From Nitrospirota bacterium (GTDB lineage: Bacteria > Nitrospirota > Thermodesulfovibrionia > Thermodesulfovibrionales > JdFR-88): DNA of 7,880 nucleotides. Of the stretch, positions 1 through 6,831 are shown piece by piece (positions within the stretch are counted from its first letter, which is position 1; each line of letters begins with the position of its first letter). Both the position numbers and the translations under genes were made by a program. The stretch spans positions 1 through 7,880 of the forward strand of contig JAKAEG010000152.1 in the NCBI GenBank assembly GCA_021819985.1. Direction: 5' to 3'. A model generated the notes under the pieces. The model worked only from the letters and a program-made list of their open reading frames with translations, did not search any database and was not told where the DNA came from.

Positions 1-1
1 G

Positions 2-2665
2 GCGGAGGGGATAATAAAGGCATGGGTAGATAACGACCCCGGCCTACTTGAAACGCTTGTGCCCACCGATGTCTTCCGTAATTTCAATAAAGCGATGCTC
101 GATGATTACCACCGGGCCATAAGGCCTTTTTTCGAGGCCCTTGGACTTTTCGATGAGGCCGGGGGAAAGGTCGTTTTTGAAAGGCTCCTGGCAATCCACG
201 GGGAGCGCATGGCCAAGGAGATCGAAAGGGTGGAAAGCCCCGAAGAGACGCGGTCCAAGGTTTTCCTGCTTTGCCGGATATACCAGGAGATCGTAAAGAA
301 ATATTCCCTTCCATATGCCGGCAACGTTCTGATGGGCGCAGGGTGCCCCGATGAGGCCGCCCTGTATTCCGGTATCGGCGAATGCCTTGAGCATTTGGAA
401 GCGCTAAAAAAAACGGTCCTTTCACCGATCAAAACGGAACCAAAAGAGAACCTGTATTTCAAGAGGCACATAGCCTTCGGGATTCCCTCGGTGCTTGGCA
501 CGTACCGGGAGGAAAAATTCGATGCCCTGGGCGATTTTTTAAGGACAGGGGAAAAGGCGCGGCTTTTTATGGAGGGCATTATTTCGGATGTCTCGGGCAA
601 AAACAAACAGGAGGGACATGAACCCGGCGCTTTGACCTCTGCCGGAATGAAGCCCGGCACGAAACAAGTAAAAATCCGGATAGATGCCCTTAGACAGGTA
701 TACGGGATACTGAACCTGCATGGCATATTCGAGAATTTTCAGGTACGGGAACTCTCAAGGATCTTCGAGACGAACAGGCTTTTTACCAGCCAGGTCCTGG
801 ATATGCTCCGGATATGGCAAAAAGAACTCAAGTGGGCAGTGGAATCGTTCAGCCGGGAATTTCTTCCGCCGCTGGGGCATGTCCTCAAGACCTTTTTTAC
901 CGCGTCCGATTTTCAGTATGGCCCCAATATGCTTCCCGATTATCTTTTGAACCTTGATCCAAAAGCTGCGGATTTCGTGGACAAGGCGTCCGATATCATT
1001 ATCAGGGACATGATGGCAGGCTTGCCGGGTTTTACGGAAGCCGACGGGCTGATAGACGCAATGACGGACAGGCTGTCCGATCTGATCGGGCAGGAAGGGG
1101 ACACGGTATTCAATCCTGAAATACCGGAAGAACAGGCGGAATTTTTTGTTATCGAAGAACTCACCGGCGATGAGGCCATGAGGCTTTCCCCGGTGCTTGG
1201 CGGCAAGGCCAAGAACCTGGTCTATCTTAAAAAGCGGGATTTCCCCGTGCCGCCAGGGGCCGTGTTTTCTTCCAGGCATACGGAAGATTATATGGCTTAT
1301 ACGGCAAGCGGGGGTTTTATGGACGCACTGAGAGATGCCGTCCGGAAAATAGAGGAAAGGACAGGAGAGAAATTGGGCGGAGCAGAAAACCCTCTATTCC
1401 TTTCTGTAAGGAGCGGCTCTTATATCTCCATGCCGGGTATCCTTATATCAATACTGTACTGCGGCATGAACCAGGAAACCCTGAATGCGTTCATAAAAAA
1501 GAGCGGACAGGCCTGGCTGGCCTGGGACTCCTACAGGAGGTTCCTCGAACATTACGGCAAGTCGGTCCTTGGGGTAGGGCCTGAAGTTTTCGATGATATA
1601 AAACAGGAAGTTATTAAAAAAAGCGGTTTGGCCTCCCTGGAATTTGCGTCAGATGTGCAGTTAAGCGGCATTTGCCGCGCCTACCTGGATGCTTTTTCGG
1701 CAAGCGGGCTTTCCGTCCCCGATGATGTTTACGAGCAGTTGAGAAACTCGGTGAGAGCGGTTTACGGGTCCTGGCACGGGGAAAGGCCGGCCCAGTTTGC
1801 CAGGTTCACGGGAATGTCCCGCCATTGGGGCACCGCGGTTTCCATAATGCAGATGGTAAAAGGCAATCAGCCGGGGGCAGGCGCCGCCGTCTTTTTTACA
1901 AGAGACCCCGCCACGATGGAAAAGAGTATCTACGGGGAGATAAGAGAGAAGGCCACCGGCGATGAACTCGTTTACGGGGCGCGTATGAACAGGCCCATTA
2001 CAAAAAAGCAGAAAGAGATGTTTGGAGGAGAGGGAAGTAAAAGTCTTGAAGAGAGCGACCCGGAGTTCTTCAGAATGATGAACGGGCTGGCGCAGCGGAT
2101 CGAAGAGGCCATGGGCGGGCTCCCGCAGGAGGTGGAAACGACTTACCTGGAAACCGGCGGCGAAAAAAAGGTCTATGTGCTTCAGACCAGGAGGATGGAA
2201 TTCTTCGACTCCGGGTTCATCCCGCGGTTCGAGGAAATATGCATGATGGAACCCAGGGTGATAGGCAGGGGAATAGGCGTGCACGGGGGGGCCTTAAGCG
2301 GGGTTGCCTCATTTTCCCTCTCCAATGAGGAAATAAGGGCGTTGGGCCGGAAAACGGGTCTGCCGGTAATTATTCTGCGAAATACGGCAAGCACAAATGA
2401 CGTCTCCCTGATGACAGACATACAGGGGATAATAACGGCGGCAGGCGGGGCCACGTCCCATGCCTCCGTCCTGGCCCAAAAATTCGACCTGACCGCTATC
2501 GTCGGCTGCAAGGAATTGAATCTGGACATCGACCGTGAAGGCAGGCCTTTTGCCCGGATAGGCAAGGCCATAATAACCGAGGGCGCGCCCATAAGCATCG
2601 ACGGCGCAACGGGACTCATTTTTTCGGGCACATGCCTGCACACCTCCAAAGGCCGTTACAGGTAA
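2..2665 (+). CDS. PPDK-like ATP-grasp/phosphohistidine protein, 5' partial, lacking the PEP barrel
   Basis: Cytoplasmic enzyme related to pyruvate phosphate dikinase and PEP synthase; substrate unknown. The frame is open from base 2, so the true start lies outside the window and the GTG at 59 is only an internal valine. Bases up to about 1150 encode a charged, helical region I do not recognise. An ATP-grasp domain follows: GGKAKNL with the ATP-contacting Lys at 1205-1207, then PVPPG, SVRSG and SMPG, WDSYRRF, GTAVSIMQMV, FTRDPAT, and VLQTRR with its Gln at 2183-2185. All of these match PPDK landmarks. The swivel domain carries GGATSHASVLA, with the phosphorylatable His at 2459-2461. Translation stops about 68 residues after that His, so the C-terminal PEP/pyruvate TIM barrel is absent. 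It may be a dikinase for another acceptor, or one part of a split enzyme. Family assignment is firm; the reaction is not. Confidence 0.9.
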   Translation, partial: AEGIIKAWVDNDPGLLETLVPTDVFRNFNKAMLDDYHRAIRPFFEALGLFDEAGGKVVFERLLAIHGERMAKEIERVESPEETRSKVFLLCRIYQEIVKKYSLPYAGNVLMGAGCPDEAALYSGIGECLEHLEALKKTVLSPIKTEPKENLYFKRHIAFGIPSVLGTYREEKFDALGDFLRTGEKARLFMEGIISDVSGKNKQEGHEPGALTSAGMKPGTKQVKIRIDALRQVYGILNLHGIFENFQVRELSRIFETNRLFTSQVLDMLRIWQKELKWAVESFSREFLPPLGHVLKTFFTASDFQYGPNMLPDYLLNLDPKAADFVDKASDIIIRDMMAGLPGFTEADGLIDAMTDRLSDLIGQEGDTVFNPEIPEEQAEFFVIEELTGDEAMRLSPVLGGKAKNLVYLKKRDFPVPPGAVFSSRHTEDYMAYTASGGFMDALRDAVRKIEERTGEKLGGAENPLFLSVRSGSYISMPGILISILYCGMNQETLNAFIKKSGQAWLAWDSYRRFLEHYGKSVLGVGPEVFDDIKQEVIKKSGLASLEFASDVQLSGICRAYLDAFSASGLSVPDDVYEQLRNSVRAVYGSWHGERPAQFARFTGMSRHWGTAVSIMQMVKGNQPGAGAAVFFTRDPATMEKSIYGEIREKATGDELVYGARMNRPITKKQKEMFGGEGSKSLEESDPEFFRMMNGLAQRIEEAMGGLPQEVETTYLETGGEKKVYVLQTRRMEFFDSGFIPRFEEICMMEPRVIGRGIGVHGGALSGVASFSLSNEEIRALGRKTGLPVIILRNTASTNDVSLMTDIQGIITAAGGATSHASVLAQKFDLTAIVGCKELNLDIDREGRPFARIGKAIITEGAPISIDGATGLIFSGTCLHTSKGRYR

Positions 2666-2697
2666 TCCTGAGCTGTTCACATTATTATCAACTCTTA

Positions 2698-2726
2698 TGG
2701 ACTTTCAATGGCAGATTTAGTATTAT
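2698..2726 (+). promoter_or_regulatory. Candidate promoter of binding protein 1
   Basis: TGGACT (2698-2703) and TATTAT (2721-2726), 17 bases apart, give a weak sigma-70-like pair ahead of the gene at 2754. The block around it (ACTTTCAA, GGCAGATTT, GTATTATC) is conserved upstream of the paralogue, which could reflect either selection or recent common ancestry. The implied leader is only about 20 bases, so this is tentative. Confidence 0.22.
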
Positions 2727-2753
2727 CATCAGTTTGAAAGGGGTCGCAAGACG

Positions 2754-3545
2754 ATGAGCCGGTTTTTTATGAAAATTGACTCGCAAAGGATGACAATCCT
2801 GCGGATGAAAATCCTGCTGTCATGCGCCTGCCTGGCGGTCCTGATCGCGCTTGCCCCCGGCCAACAGGCTTACGCCAGGGTCTTTGTCCTTAGTACATTC
2901 ATTGGTAACCCTTACTCCACCCCTGAAGGGACCGGCGCCCTGGATTTGATAATAAAGGAAGCATTCAGGCGCATAGGCCAGAAAGCTGAGATCATTTACC
3001 TGCCCTCGGAACGGGGTCTTTCCAATGCCAACAGGGGTGTAGACGACGGAGACTTTGTGCGGGTCAGTGGGCTTGAAAAAGAATATCGCAACCTGGTCAT
3101 GGTGCCGGAGAAGCTCGTGGAATTCGAGTTTACCGTTTTTACGAAGGACCCCTCCATCAGGACCAGAGGATGGGAGAGCTTGAAACCTTACAACGTGGGT
3201 ATTATAAAGGGATGGAAGATACTGGAGAGGAATATTTCGGGGGTCCGTTCCCTGATGGAAGTGAAGGACCCGGACACTCTTTTTGTTCTCCTTGTAAAGG
3301 GCCATGCGGATGTGGTGGTCTGCGACAGAGTATTAGGCGAAAACCTGATAAAAAAGCGCGGACTTAATGGTGTGAGGGCGCTTGGTCCTCCGCTTGCAAG
3401 GCGCGGCATGTATATCTATCTTAACCGCCGCAATGCAGACCTGGCGCCCCGCCTGGCAATGGCCATCAGGCAGATGAAACAAGACGGGACATTTCAGAGG
3501 ATGGAATCGGCGCCAAGGACAATGGAATCGTCTCCAAGACAATAA
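2754..3545 (+). CDS. Periplasmic solute-binding protein, family-3 type (paralogue 1)
   Basis: A 263-residue secreted protein resembling the polar amino-acid type binding proteins (SBP_bac_3 / PBPb fold); ligand unknown. A Sec signal peptide centred on MKILLSCACLAVLIAL ends at AYA, with cleavage likely before RVFVL. Mature landmarks are NPYSTPEGTGALDLIIKEA, LPSERGLSNANRGVDDGDF and LKPYNVGIIKG, plus a conserved end (AIRQMKQDGTF). I chose ATG 2754 because AAGGGG lies 10 bases upstream. ATGs at 2769, 2790 and 2805 are in frame, and 2805 would give a signal peptide of normal length. The last 15 residues are an imperfect repeat absent from the paralogue. No permease or ATPase gene is adjacent, so a sensory role beside the downstream kinase is more likely than a complete ABC importer. 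Family confidence is good; the function is inferred. Confidence 0.87.
   Translation: MSRFFMKIDSQRMTILRMKILLSCACLAVLIALAPGQQAYARVFVLSTFIGNPYSTPEGTGALDLIIKEAFRRIGQKAEIIYLPSERGLSNANRGVDDGDFVRVSGLEKEYRNLVMVPEKLVEFEFTVFTKDPSIRTRGWESLKPYNVGIIKGWKILERNISGVRSLMEVKDPDTLFVLLVKGHADVVVCDRVLGENLIKKRGLNGVRALGPPLARRGMYIYLNRRNADLAPRLAMAIRQMKQDGTFQRMESAPRTMESSPRQ
2788..2817 (+). repeat. 15-bp tandem microduplication at the start of paralogue 1
   Basis: GGATGACAATCCTGC (2788-2802) is followed at once by GGATGAAAATCCTGC (2803-2817), differing at one base. It duplicates an ATG with its context and adds MTILR in frame before MKILL. The paralogue has a single copy (3771-3785), so the duplication probably occurred after the genes split, or one unit was lost there. 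Confidence 0.85.
3501..3542 (+). repeat. 21-bp imperfect tandem repeat encoding the C-terminal tail of paralogue 1
   Basis: Two 21-base units (3501-3521 and 3522-3542, about 16 of 21 identical) encode MESAPRT then MESSPRQ just before the stop codon. The paralogue ends at the equivalent of the first unit, so the repeat adds a short polar tail outside the conserved fold. Confidence 0.75.
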
Positions 3546-3603
3546 AGGCACACCTCCAAAGGCCGATACAGATACTCCCATTTATTGACACTATCATTTC
3601 TTA

Positions 3604-3633
3604 TAGACTTTCAACCGGCAGATTTTGTATTAT
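3604..3633 (+). promoter_or_regulatory. Candidate promoter of the binding protein 2-kinase pair
   Basis: TAGACT (3604-3609) and TATTAT (3628-3633) with an 18-base spacer occupy the position equivalent to the candidate promoter upstream of paralogue 1. The -35 match is poor. If real, transcription would start near 3640 and the leader would include the hairpin at 3703-3718. A nearby TTGACA at 3585-3590 has no properly spaced -10. Confidence 0.2.
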
Positions 3634-3661
3634 CGATTGTTGTTTTACCGCCAAATGAGAG

Positions 3662-3750
3662 GATGCCGGCAGTTTTTTGATTTCTGCATCAGGCGCGCCA
3701 TCGGCCCTACTAAGGGCCTGAAAGGAAGGCGTGGTGCCGGTTTTTGATTT
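3662..3750 (+). repeat. Short direct repeat within the leader of paralogue 2
   Basis: GATGCCGGCAGTTTTTTGATTT (split here as GATGCCGGCAG then TTTTTTGATTT, 3662-3683) recurs imperfectly as GGTGCCGG then TTTTTGATTT at 3733-3750, about 71 bases later. This suggests that part of the extra leader sequence arose by a local duplication of the gene start region. Confidence 0.45.
3703..3718 (+). promoter_or_regulatory. Small hairpin just upstream of the paralogue 2 ribosome-binding site
   Basis: GGCCCT (3703-3708), loop ACTA, AGGGCC (3713-3718) form a perfect 6-bp GC-rich stem. It ends four bases before the purine-rich AAAGGAAGG (3721-3729) that serves the GTG start. No T-run follows, so it is not a terminator. 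It might influence ribosome access or mRNA stability, but the stem is short and could be chance. Confidence 0.35.
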
Positions 3751-4492
3751 GAACAAGCCTGTTTTACAAAGGATGAAAATCCTGCTGTCATGCGCCTGCC
3801 TGGCAGTCCTGATCGCGCTTGCCCCCTGCCAAAAAGCTTGCGCCAGGGTCTTTGTCCTTAATACATTCGATGTTTACCCTTACTCCACCCCTAAAGGGAC
3901 CGGCACCCTGGATTTGATAATAAAAGAAGCGTTCAGGCGTATAGGCCAGCAGGTAAAGATCGTTTGGCTGCCTTCGAAGAGGGCGGTCATCAACGCCGAT
4001 CAAGGGATAGACGACGGAGATTTCGTCCGGGTAAAAGGCCTTGAAAAGGTTTATCACCACTTGGTGATGGTGCCGGAGATGCTCTGCAGATTCGAGTTTT
4101 CCGCTTTTGTAAAAGACCCTTCCATCAGGATATCCGGAAGGGAAAGCCTGAAAGCCTATAATGTGGGCATCCCCAGGGGCTCCCAAATTTTGGAAAATAC
4201 CGTTACCAAGGTGCGTTCGCTGACGAAGGTGAATGACCAGAACGCACTTTTTGAACTCCTCATAAACGGGCGTATCGATGTGGCGGTGTACGACAGGAGG
4301 CAAGGTTACGGGCTTATGAAAGCGTGCGGAATTACAGGCATACGCGCAGCCGGGCCTGTCCTTTTGAGGTCTGATATGTACATATATTTGAACCGGCGTT
4401 ATGCCGGTTATGTACCGCGCCTGGCCGCGGCCATCAGGCAGATGAAGCAGGACGGCACTTTCAGGCGGATAATGGAGGCGGGCCCGCTATGA
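3731..4492 (+). CDS. Periplasmic solute-binding protein, family-3 type (paralogue 2), coupled to the kinase
   Basis: A 253-residue paralogue of the preceding binding protein, roughly 60% identical by eye. The signal peptide MKILLSCACLAVLIAL ends at ACA, with cleavage likely before RVFVL. Mature landmarks are PYSTPKGTGTLDLIIKEA, LPSKRAV, DDGDFVRVKGLE, LKAYNVGIPRG, MYIYLNRR and AIRQMKQDGTF. The start is GTG at 3731 or 3734; AAGGAAGG just upstream fits 3734 slightly better. ATG 3773 would give a compact signal peptide, but its AAAGG abuts the codon. The stop overlaps the kinase start (ATGA, 4489-4492), implying equal and coupled expression. Together with the absence of transporter subunits, this suggests the protein presents a ligand to the kinase's periplasmic domain. 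That role is inferred, and the ligand cannot be told from sequence. Confidence 0.87.
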   Translation: MVPVFDLNKPVLQRMKILLSCACLAVLIALAPCQKACARVFVLNTFDVYPYSTPKGTGTLDLIIKEAFRRIGQQVKIVWLPSKRAVINADQGIDDGDFVRVKGLEKVYHHLVMVPEMLCRFEFSAFVKDPSIRISGRESLKAYNVGIPRGSQILENTVTKVRSLTKVNDQNALFELLINGRIDVAVYDRRQGYGLMKACGITGIRAAGPVLLRSDMYIYLNRRYAGYVPRLAAAIRQMKQDGTFRRIMEAGPL

Positions 4493-6702
4493 TGGGCAGC
4501 AAAAAAAGCAAAACAATTCAAAAGCAAAAAAATTCCCGGCGCGGGATCGGGCATTACCTCTGCAAAAGGATACTTTTCTTCAGCCTTTTTCTGGTCGCCC
4601 TTTTTACCCTTATCCAGGCAGGTCTGGATTACCGGAACCGGATCAACAATATTCCCAGGGATATTGGAAAGATCAACATAAGGCAACTGGAAGAATCCTT
4701 ATGGGATTTCGACAACCAGGGCCTTAATATCCAGGCCGACGGGATACTTCATTTCCCCTACCTGAACTACGCGGCCATCCTCGATAAGGGAAAGGTCCTC
4801 GCCCAGGCCGGAGAGAAGAAAAATAACGGCGTTATAGTCCGCACAATACCGCTTACCCGCCAGTATAACGGAAGGGAGATGACCTTTGGCAGTCTTTATA
4901 TCCAGGCGGACACCAGCAGGGTCTTCCATGACGTTCTGAACGATATCCTGCTCATATTTATTTTCCAGGCATCCATGGTGGCCGTAGTGGCTTTGCTGAT
5001 CTTCAGCCTTTTCGAGATCGCCGTAACCCGCCACCTTGCGTCGGCCGCGAATTATTTCCGCTCCTTTGAGGCAGGCATGGACAAGCCGCTCGCTCTGGTA
5101 AAGATAAAACGCGGGGATGAATTGGATACCATGGTTGAGGCCGTCAACAGCATGCGCCGGAACCTGGATTCCGCCTATCGTAAACAGCTGAACGCCGAAT
5201 CCAAGTTCAGGGACCTCCTTGAGACAGTCAGGCTTTCCGCGGTCATGCTGGATATTAACGGCAACATCACATTCTGCAACGATTATTTTCTAAGCCTCAC
5301 CGGTTGGAGCAGGGAAGCGGCGCTTGGCAACAGCTGGTTCAATATGTTTTTGCCCGACGAAAACAAGGGGGAGATTAAAACGGTGTTCAGGTCCGTCCTG
5401 GATTCCGGAGAGCCTTCGCATTATGAAAACTCCATAATCACCCGTGACGGCAAGTTGCGCGATATCGTATGGGACAATTCCGTTTTGAAGGACCATGACG
5501 GCAATGTAGTGGGGACCGCAAGCCTGGGGTTGGATGTAACGGAGCACAGGAAACTGGAAGACCAGCTCCGCCAGGCGCAGAAGATGGAAGCCGTAGGCCA
5601 GCTTGCAGGCGGCGTGGCGCATGATTTCAACAATATACTTTCCGCCATCGTGGGGTACGCGCATCTGTCCCTGATTAAGGTGGACGAAAAAGGCCCACTT
5701 AAAGGCAATCTGGAACAGATATTAAGGGCTTCCGAACGGGCCACCACGCTTACTCAAAGCCTGCTTTCATTCAGCAGAAAACAGGTCATTAGCCCGAAAC
5801 CCGTTGACCTGAATGAAATAGTGAAGGGGATGGATAAATTCCTGTTGAGGGTAATCAGGGAAGATATCAATATAAAAATACAGTGCTGCCAGGCCCCCCT
5901 CACGGTATTTGCCGACAGGTCGCAGATCGAGCAGATGCTGATCAATCTTACCACCAACGCCAGAGACGCCATGCCCGAGGGAGGGCATATCACTATCGAG
6001 ACCGGGGCCATGCTCCTGGATGAAAAATTCATAGAGGCGCACGGGTTCGGAGAAAAGAAAGAGTACGCCTTTATCTACGTTTCCGATACCGGTTACGGTA
6101 TGGATGAAAAGACGAGGCGGCGGATATTCGAGCCGTTCTTTACGACCAAGGAACAGGGGAAGGGCACGGGACTTGGGCTTTCAATGGTTTACGGAGTCAT
6201 AAAACAGCATGCGGGCAATATCGATGTCTACAGTGAGCCAGGAAGAGGCGCGACGTTCAAGATATACCTGCCAATCGTCCGGGGCCGCGCAGTCGAAAAA
6301 GAGCCTGGCAGACCCATACATGCTCCTCTGGAGAGGGGCTCAGGGACAATACTTGTCGTCGAAGACGACCCTGTTATAAGACAGCTTAATTCCACGGTGC
6401 TCAGGGAAAACGGATATGATGTTATCGAAGCGGTTGACGGAGAGGACGCGGTCCGTAAATTCGGAGAAAACAGCGCGAGAGTAAGGCTGATCGTCATGGA
6501 TTGCATAATGCCCAATAAAAACGGGAAAGAGGCTTACAATGAGATCCGCAAAACATCCCCTTCAGTAAAAGCGGTTTTTCTGAGCGGCTATTCCGAGGAC
6601 GTCATAAGCAAGGAGGGACTTATCGATAAAGGGGTGGATTTCATCATCAAGCCGGTTGCGCCATCTGACCTGTTGAGGAAGATCAAAGCGGCACTCTCTT
6701 AA
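4489..6702 (+). CDS. Membrane hybrid histidine kinase (sensor-HAMP-PAS-HisKA-HATPase-REC)
   Basis: Inner-membrane hybrid sensor kinase of 737 residues. After a basic N-terminus come TM1 (about 28-46), a periplasmic segment (47-150) containing LEESLWDFDNQGL, TM2 (about 153-175) and HAMP (about 177-232). A PAS domain spans about 240-353 (FRDLLETVRLSAVMLD through LDVTEHRKLE). HisKA has its phosphoacceptor His378 in GGVAHDFNN. The ATPase shows the N box around Asn490 (NLTTNARDAMPEGG), the G1 box DTGYGM (533-538), EPFFTTKE and GKGTGLGLSMVYG. A C-terminal receiver has EDD at 625-627, Asp671 in VMDCIMPN and Lys721 in IIKPV. All catalytic residues look intact. Start ATG 4489 (or 4492) follows GGAGG at 4474-4478 and overlaps the binding-protein stop. 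There is no output domain, so the phosphoryl group probably goes to an unlinked partner or the REC acts as a modulator. It is not KdpD: the KdpD and USP domains are missing. Confidence 0.95.
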   Translation: MMGSKKSKTIQKQKNSRRGIGHYLCKRILFFSLFLVALFTLIQAGLDYRNRINNIPRDIGKINIRQLEESLWDFDNQGLNIQADGILHFPYLNYAAILDKGKVLAQAGEKKNNGVIVRTIPLTRQYNGREMTFGSLYIQADTSRVFHDVLNDILLIFIFQASMVAVVALLIFSLFEIAVTRHLASAANYFRSFEAGMDKPLALVKIKRGDELDTMVEAVNSMRRNLDSAYRKQLNAESKFRDLLETVRLSAVMLDINGNITFCNDYFLSLTGWSREAALGNSWFNMFLPDENKGEIKTVFRSVLDSGEPSHYENSIITRDGKLRDIVWDNSVLKDHDGNVVGTASLGLDVTEHRKLEDQLRQAQKMEAVGQLAGGVAHDFNNILSAIVGYAHLSLIKVDEKGPLKGNLEQILRASERATTLTQSLLSFSRKQVISPKPVDLNEIVKGMDKFLLRVIREDINIKIQCCQAPLTVFADRSQIEQMLINLTTNARDAMPEGGHITIETGAMLLDEKFIEAHGFGEKKEYAFIYVSDTGYGMDEKTRRRIFEPFFTTKEQGKGTGLGLSMVYGVIKQHAGNIDVYSEPGRGATFKIYLPIVRGRAVEKEPGRPIHAPLERGSGTILVVEDDPVIRQLNSTVLRENGYDVIEAVDGEDAVRKFGENSARVRLIVMDCIMPNKNGKEAYNEIRKTSPSVKAVFLSGYSEDVISKEGLIDKGVDFIIKPVAPSDLLRKIKAALS

Positions 6703-6744
6703 ACAGGATATCAGGACCTGTCTCAAAATCATTTTTTAACGTGG

Positions 6745-6780
6745 ATGCCCGACTAATACCTCGGGCATGGCGTCTTTTTC
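6745..6780 (+). terminator. Hairpin with T-run after the kinase; probable terminator
   Basis: ATGCCCGA (6745-6752), an 8-base loop and TCGGGCAT (6761-6768) form a perfect 8-bp stem. The T-run at 6775-6779 begins six bases after the stem. It lies 43 bases past the kinase stop and ahead of the kdp promoter, which fits factor-independent termination. The separation from the T-run is longer than ideal. The TGGAT...ATGGCG flanks also resemble dispersed palindromic repeats, so it may be both. Confidence 0.55.
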
Positions 6781-6788
6781 CCCGCATC

Positions 6789-6805
6789 TTTATTAAATCT
6801 TTACG
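6789..6805 (+). promoter_or_regulatory. Possible KdpE-like operator
   Basis: TTTATT, five bases, TTTACG resembles the E. coli KdpE target as I recall it (TTTATA, five bases, TTTACA) with two mismatches. It is centred roughly 70 bases upstream of the predicted kdp transcription start, close to where KdpE binds in E. coli. No kdpE is visible in the window, and T-rich matches arise easily by chance. Confidence 0.25.
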
Positions 6806-6831
6806 CCTCCGCTGTTTCTTTTTGCACCTAT

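Larger units (their letters stand above)
2638..3547. repeat. Tandem duplication, unit 1 (gene tail + upstream region + binding protein 1)
   Basis: First copy of a diverged tandem duplication of about 0.9 kb. It starts inside the last codons of the PPDK-like gene (2638-2661), continues through an upstream block conserved in both copies (2694-2726), and covers the first solute-binding gene. The counterpart starts at 3548, offset 910 at the left edge and 906 further in because of a small indel. The two coding parts align throughout, most closely over 2805-2981 against 3773-3949, where I count about 15 differences in 177 bases. Confidence 0.85.
3548..4492. repeat. Tandem duplication, unit 2, starting with a fossil of the PPDK-like gene end
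   Basis: Second copy of the duplicated segment. Bases 3548-3571 match 2638-2661 at 23 of 24 positions, although here they lie between the two binding-protein genes. Read in the old frame, 3550-3573 still gives HTSKGRYR, but the stop has become TAC. A second conserved block, 3600-3633, matches 2694-2726. The leader then carries extra sequence of roughly 60 to 70 bases missing from unit 1, followed by the paralogous gene. Confidence 0.82.

Noticed and set aside
59..61. GTG as the start of the dikinase-like gene
   Set aside because: The same frame is open with protein-like sequence back to base 2, and no ribosome-binding site precedes the GTG. The gene is truncated by the window edge.
1661..2284. 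207-codon - strand ORF antisense to the dikinase-like gene
   Set aside because: It is a shadow of the conserved ATP-grasp coding region, with no plausible domain or ribosome-binding context.
3731..3850. Lipoprotein signal in paralogue 2 (LLSC or LAPC)
   Set aside because: LLSC lies too close to the MKI start, before the hydrophobic core, and LAPC has Pro at -1, which does not fit a lipobox. A standard ACA cleavage site follows.
4489..6702. The kinase as KdpD for the downstream kdp operon
   Set aside because: It lacks the N-terminal KdpD and USP domains and the four-helix membrane block, carries HAMP-PAS-REC instead, and a probable terminator separates it from kdp.
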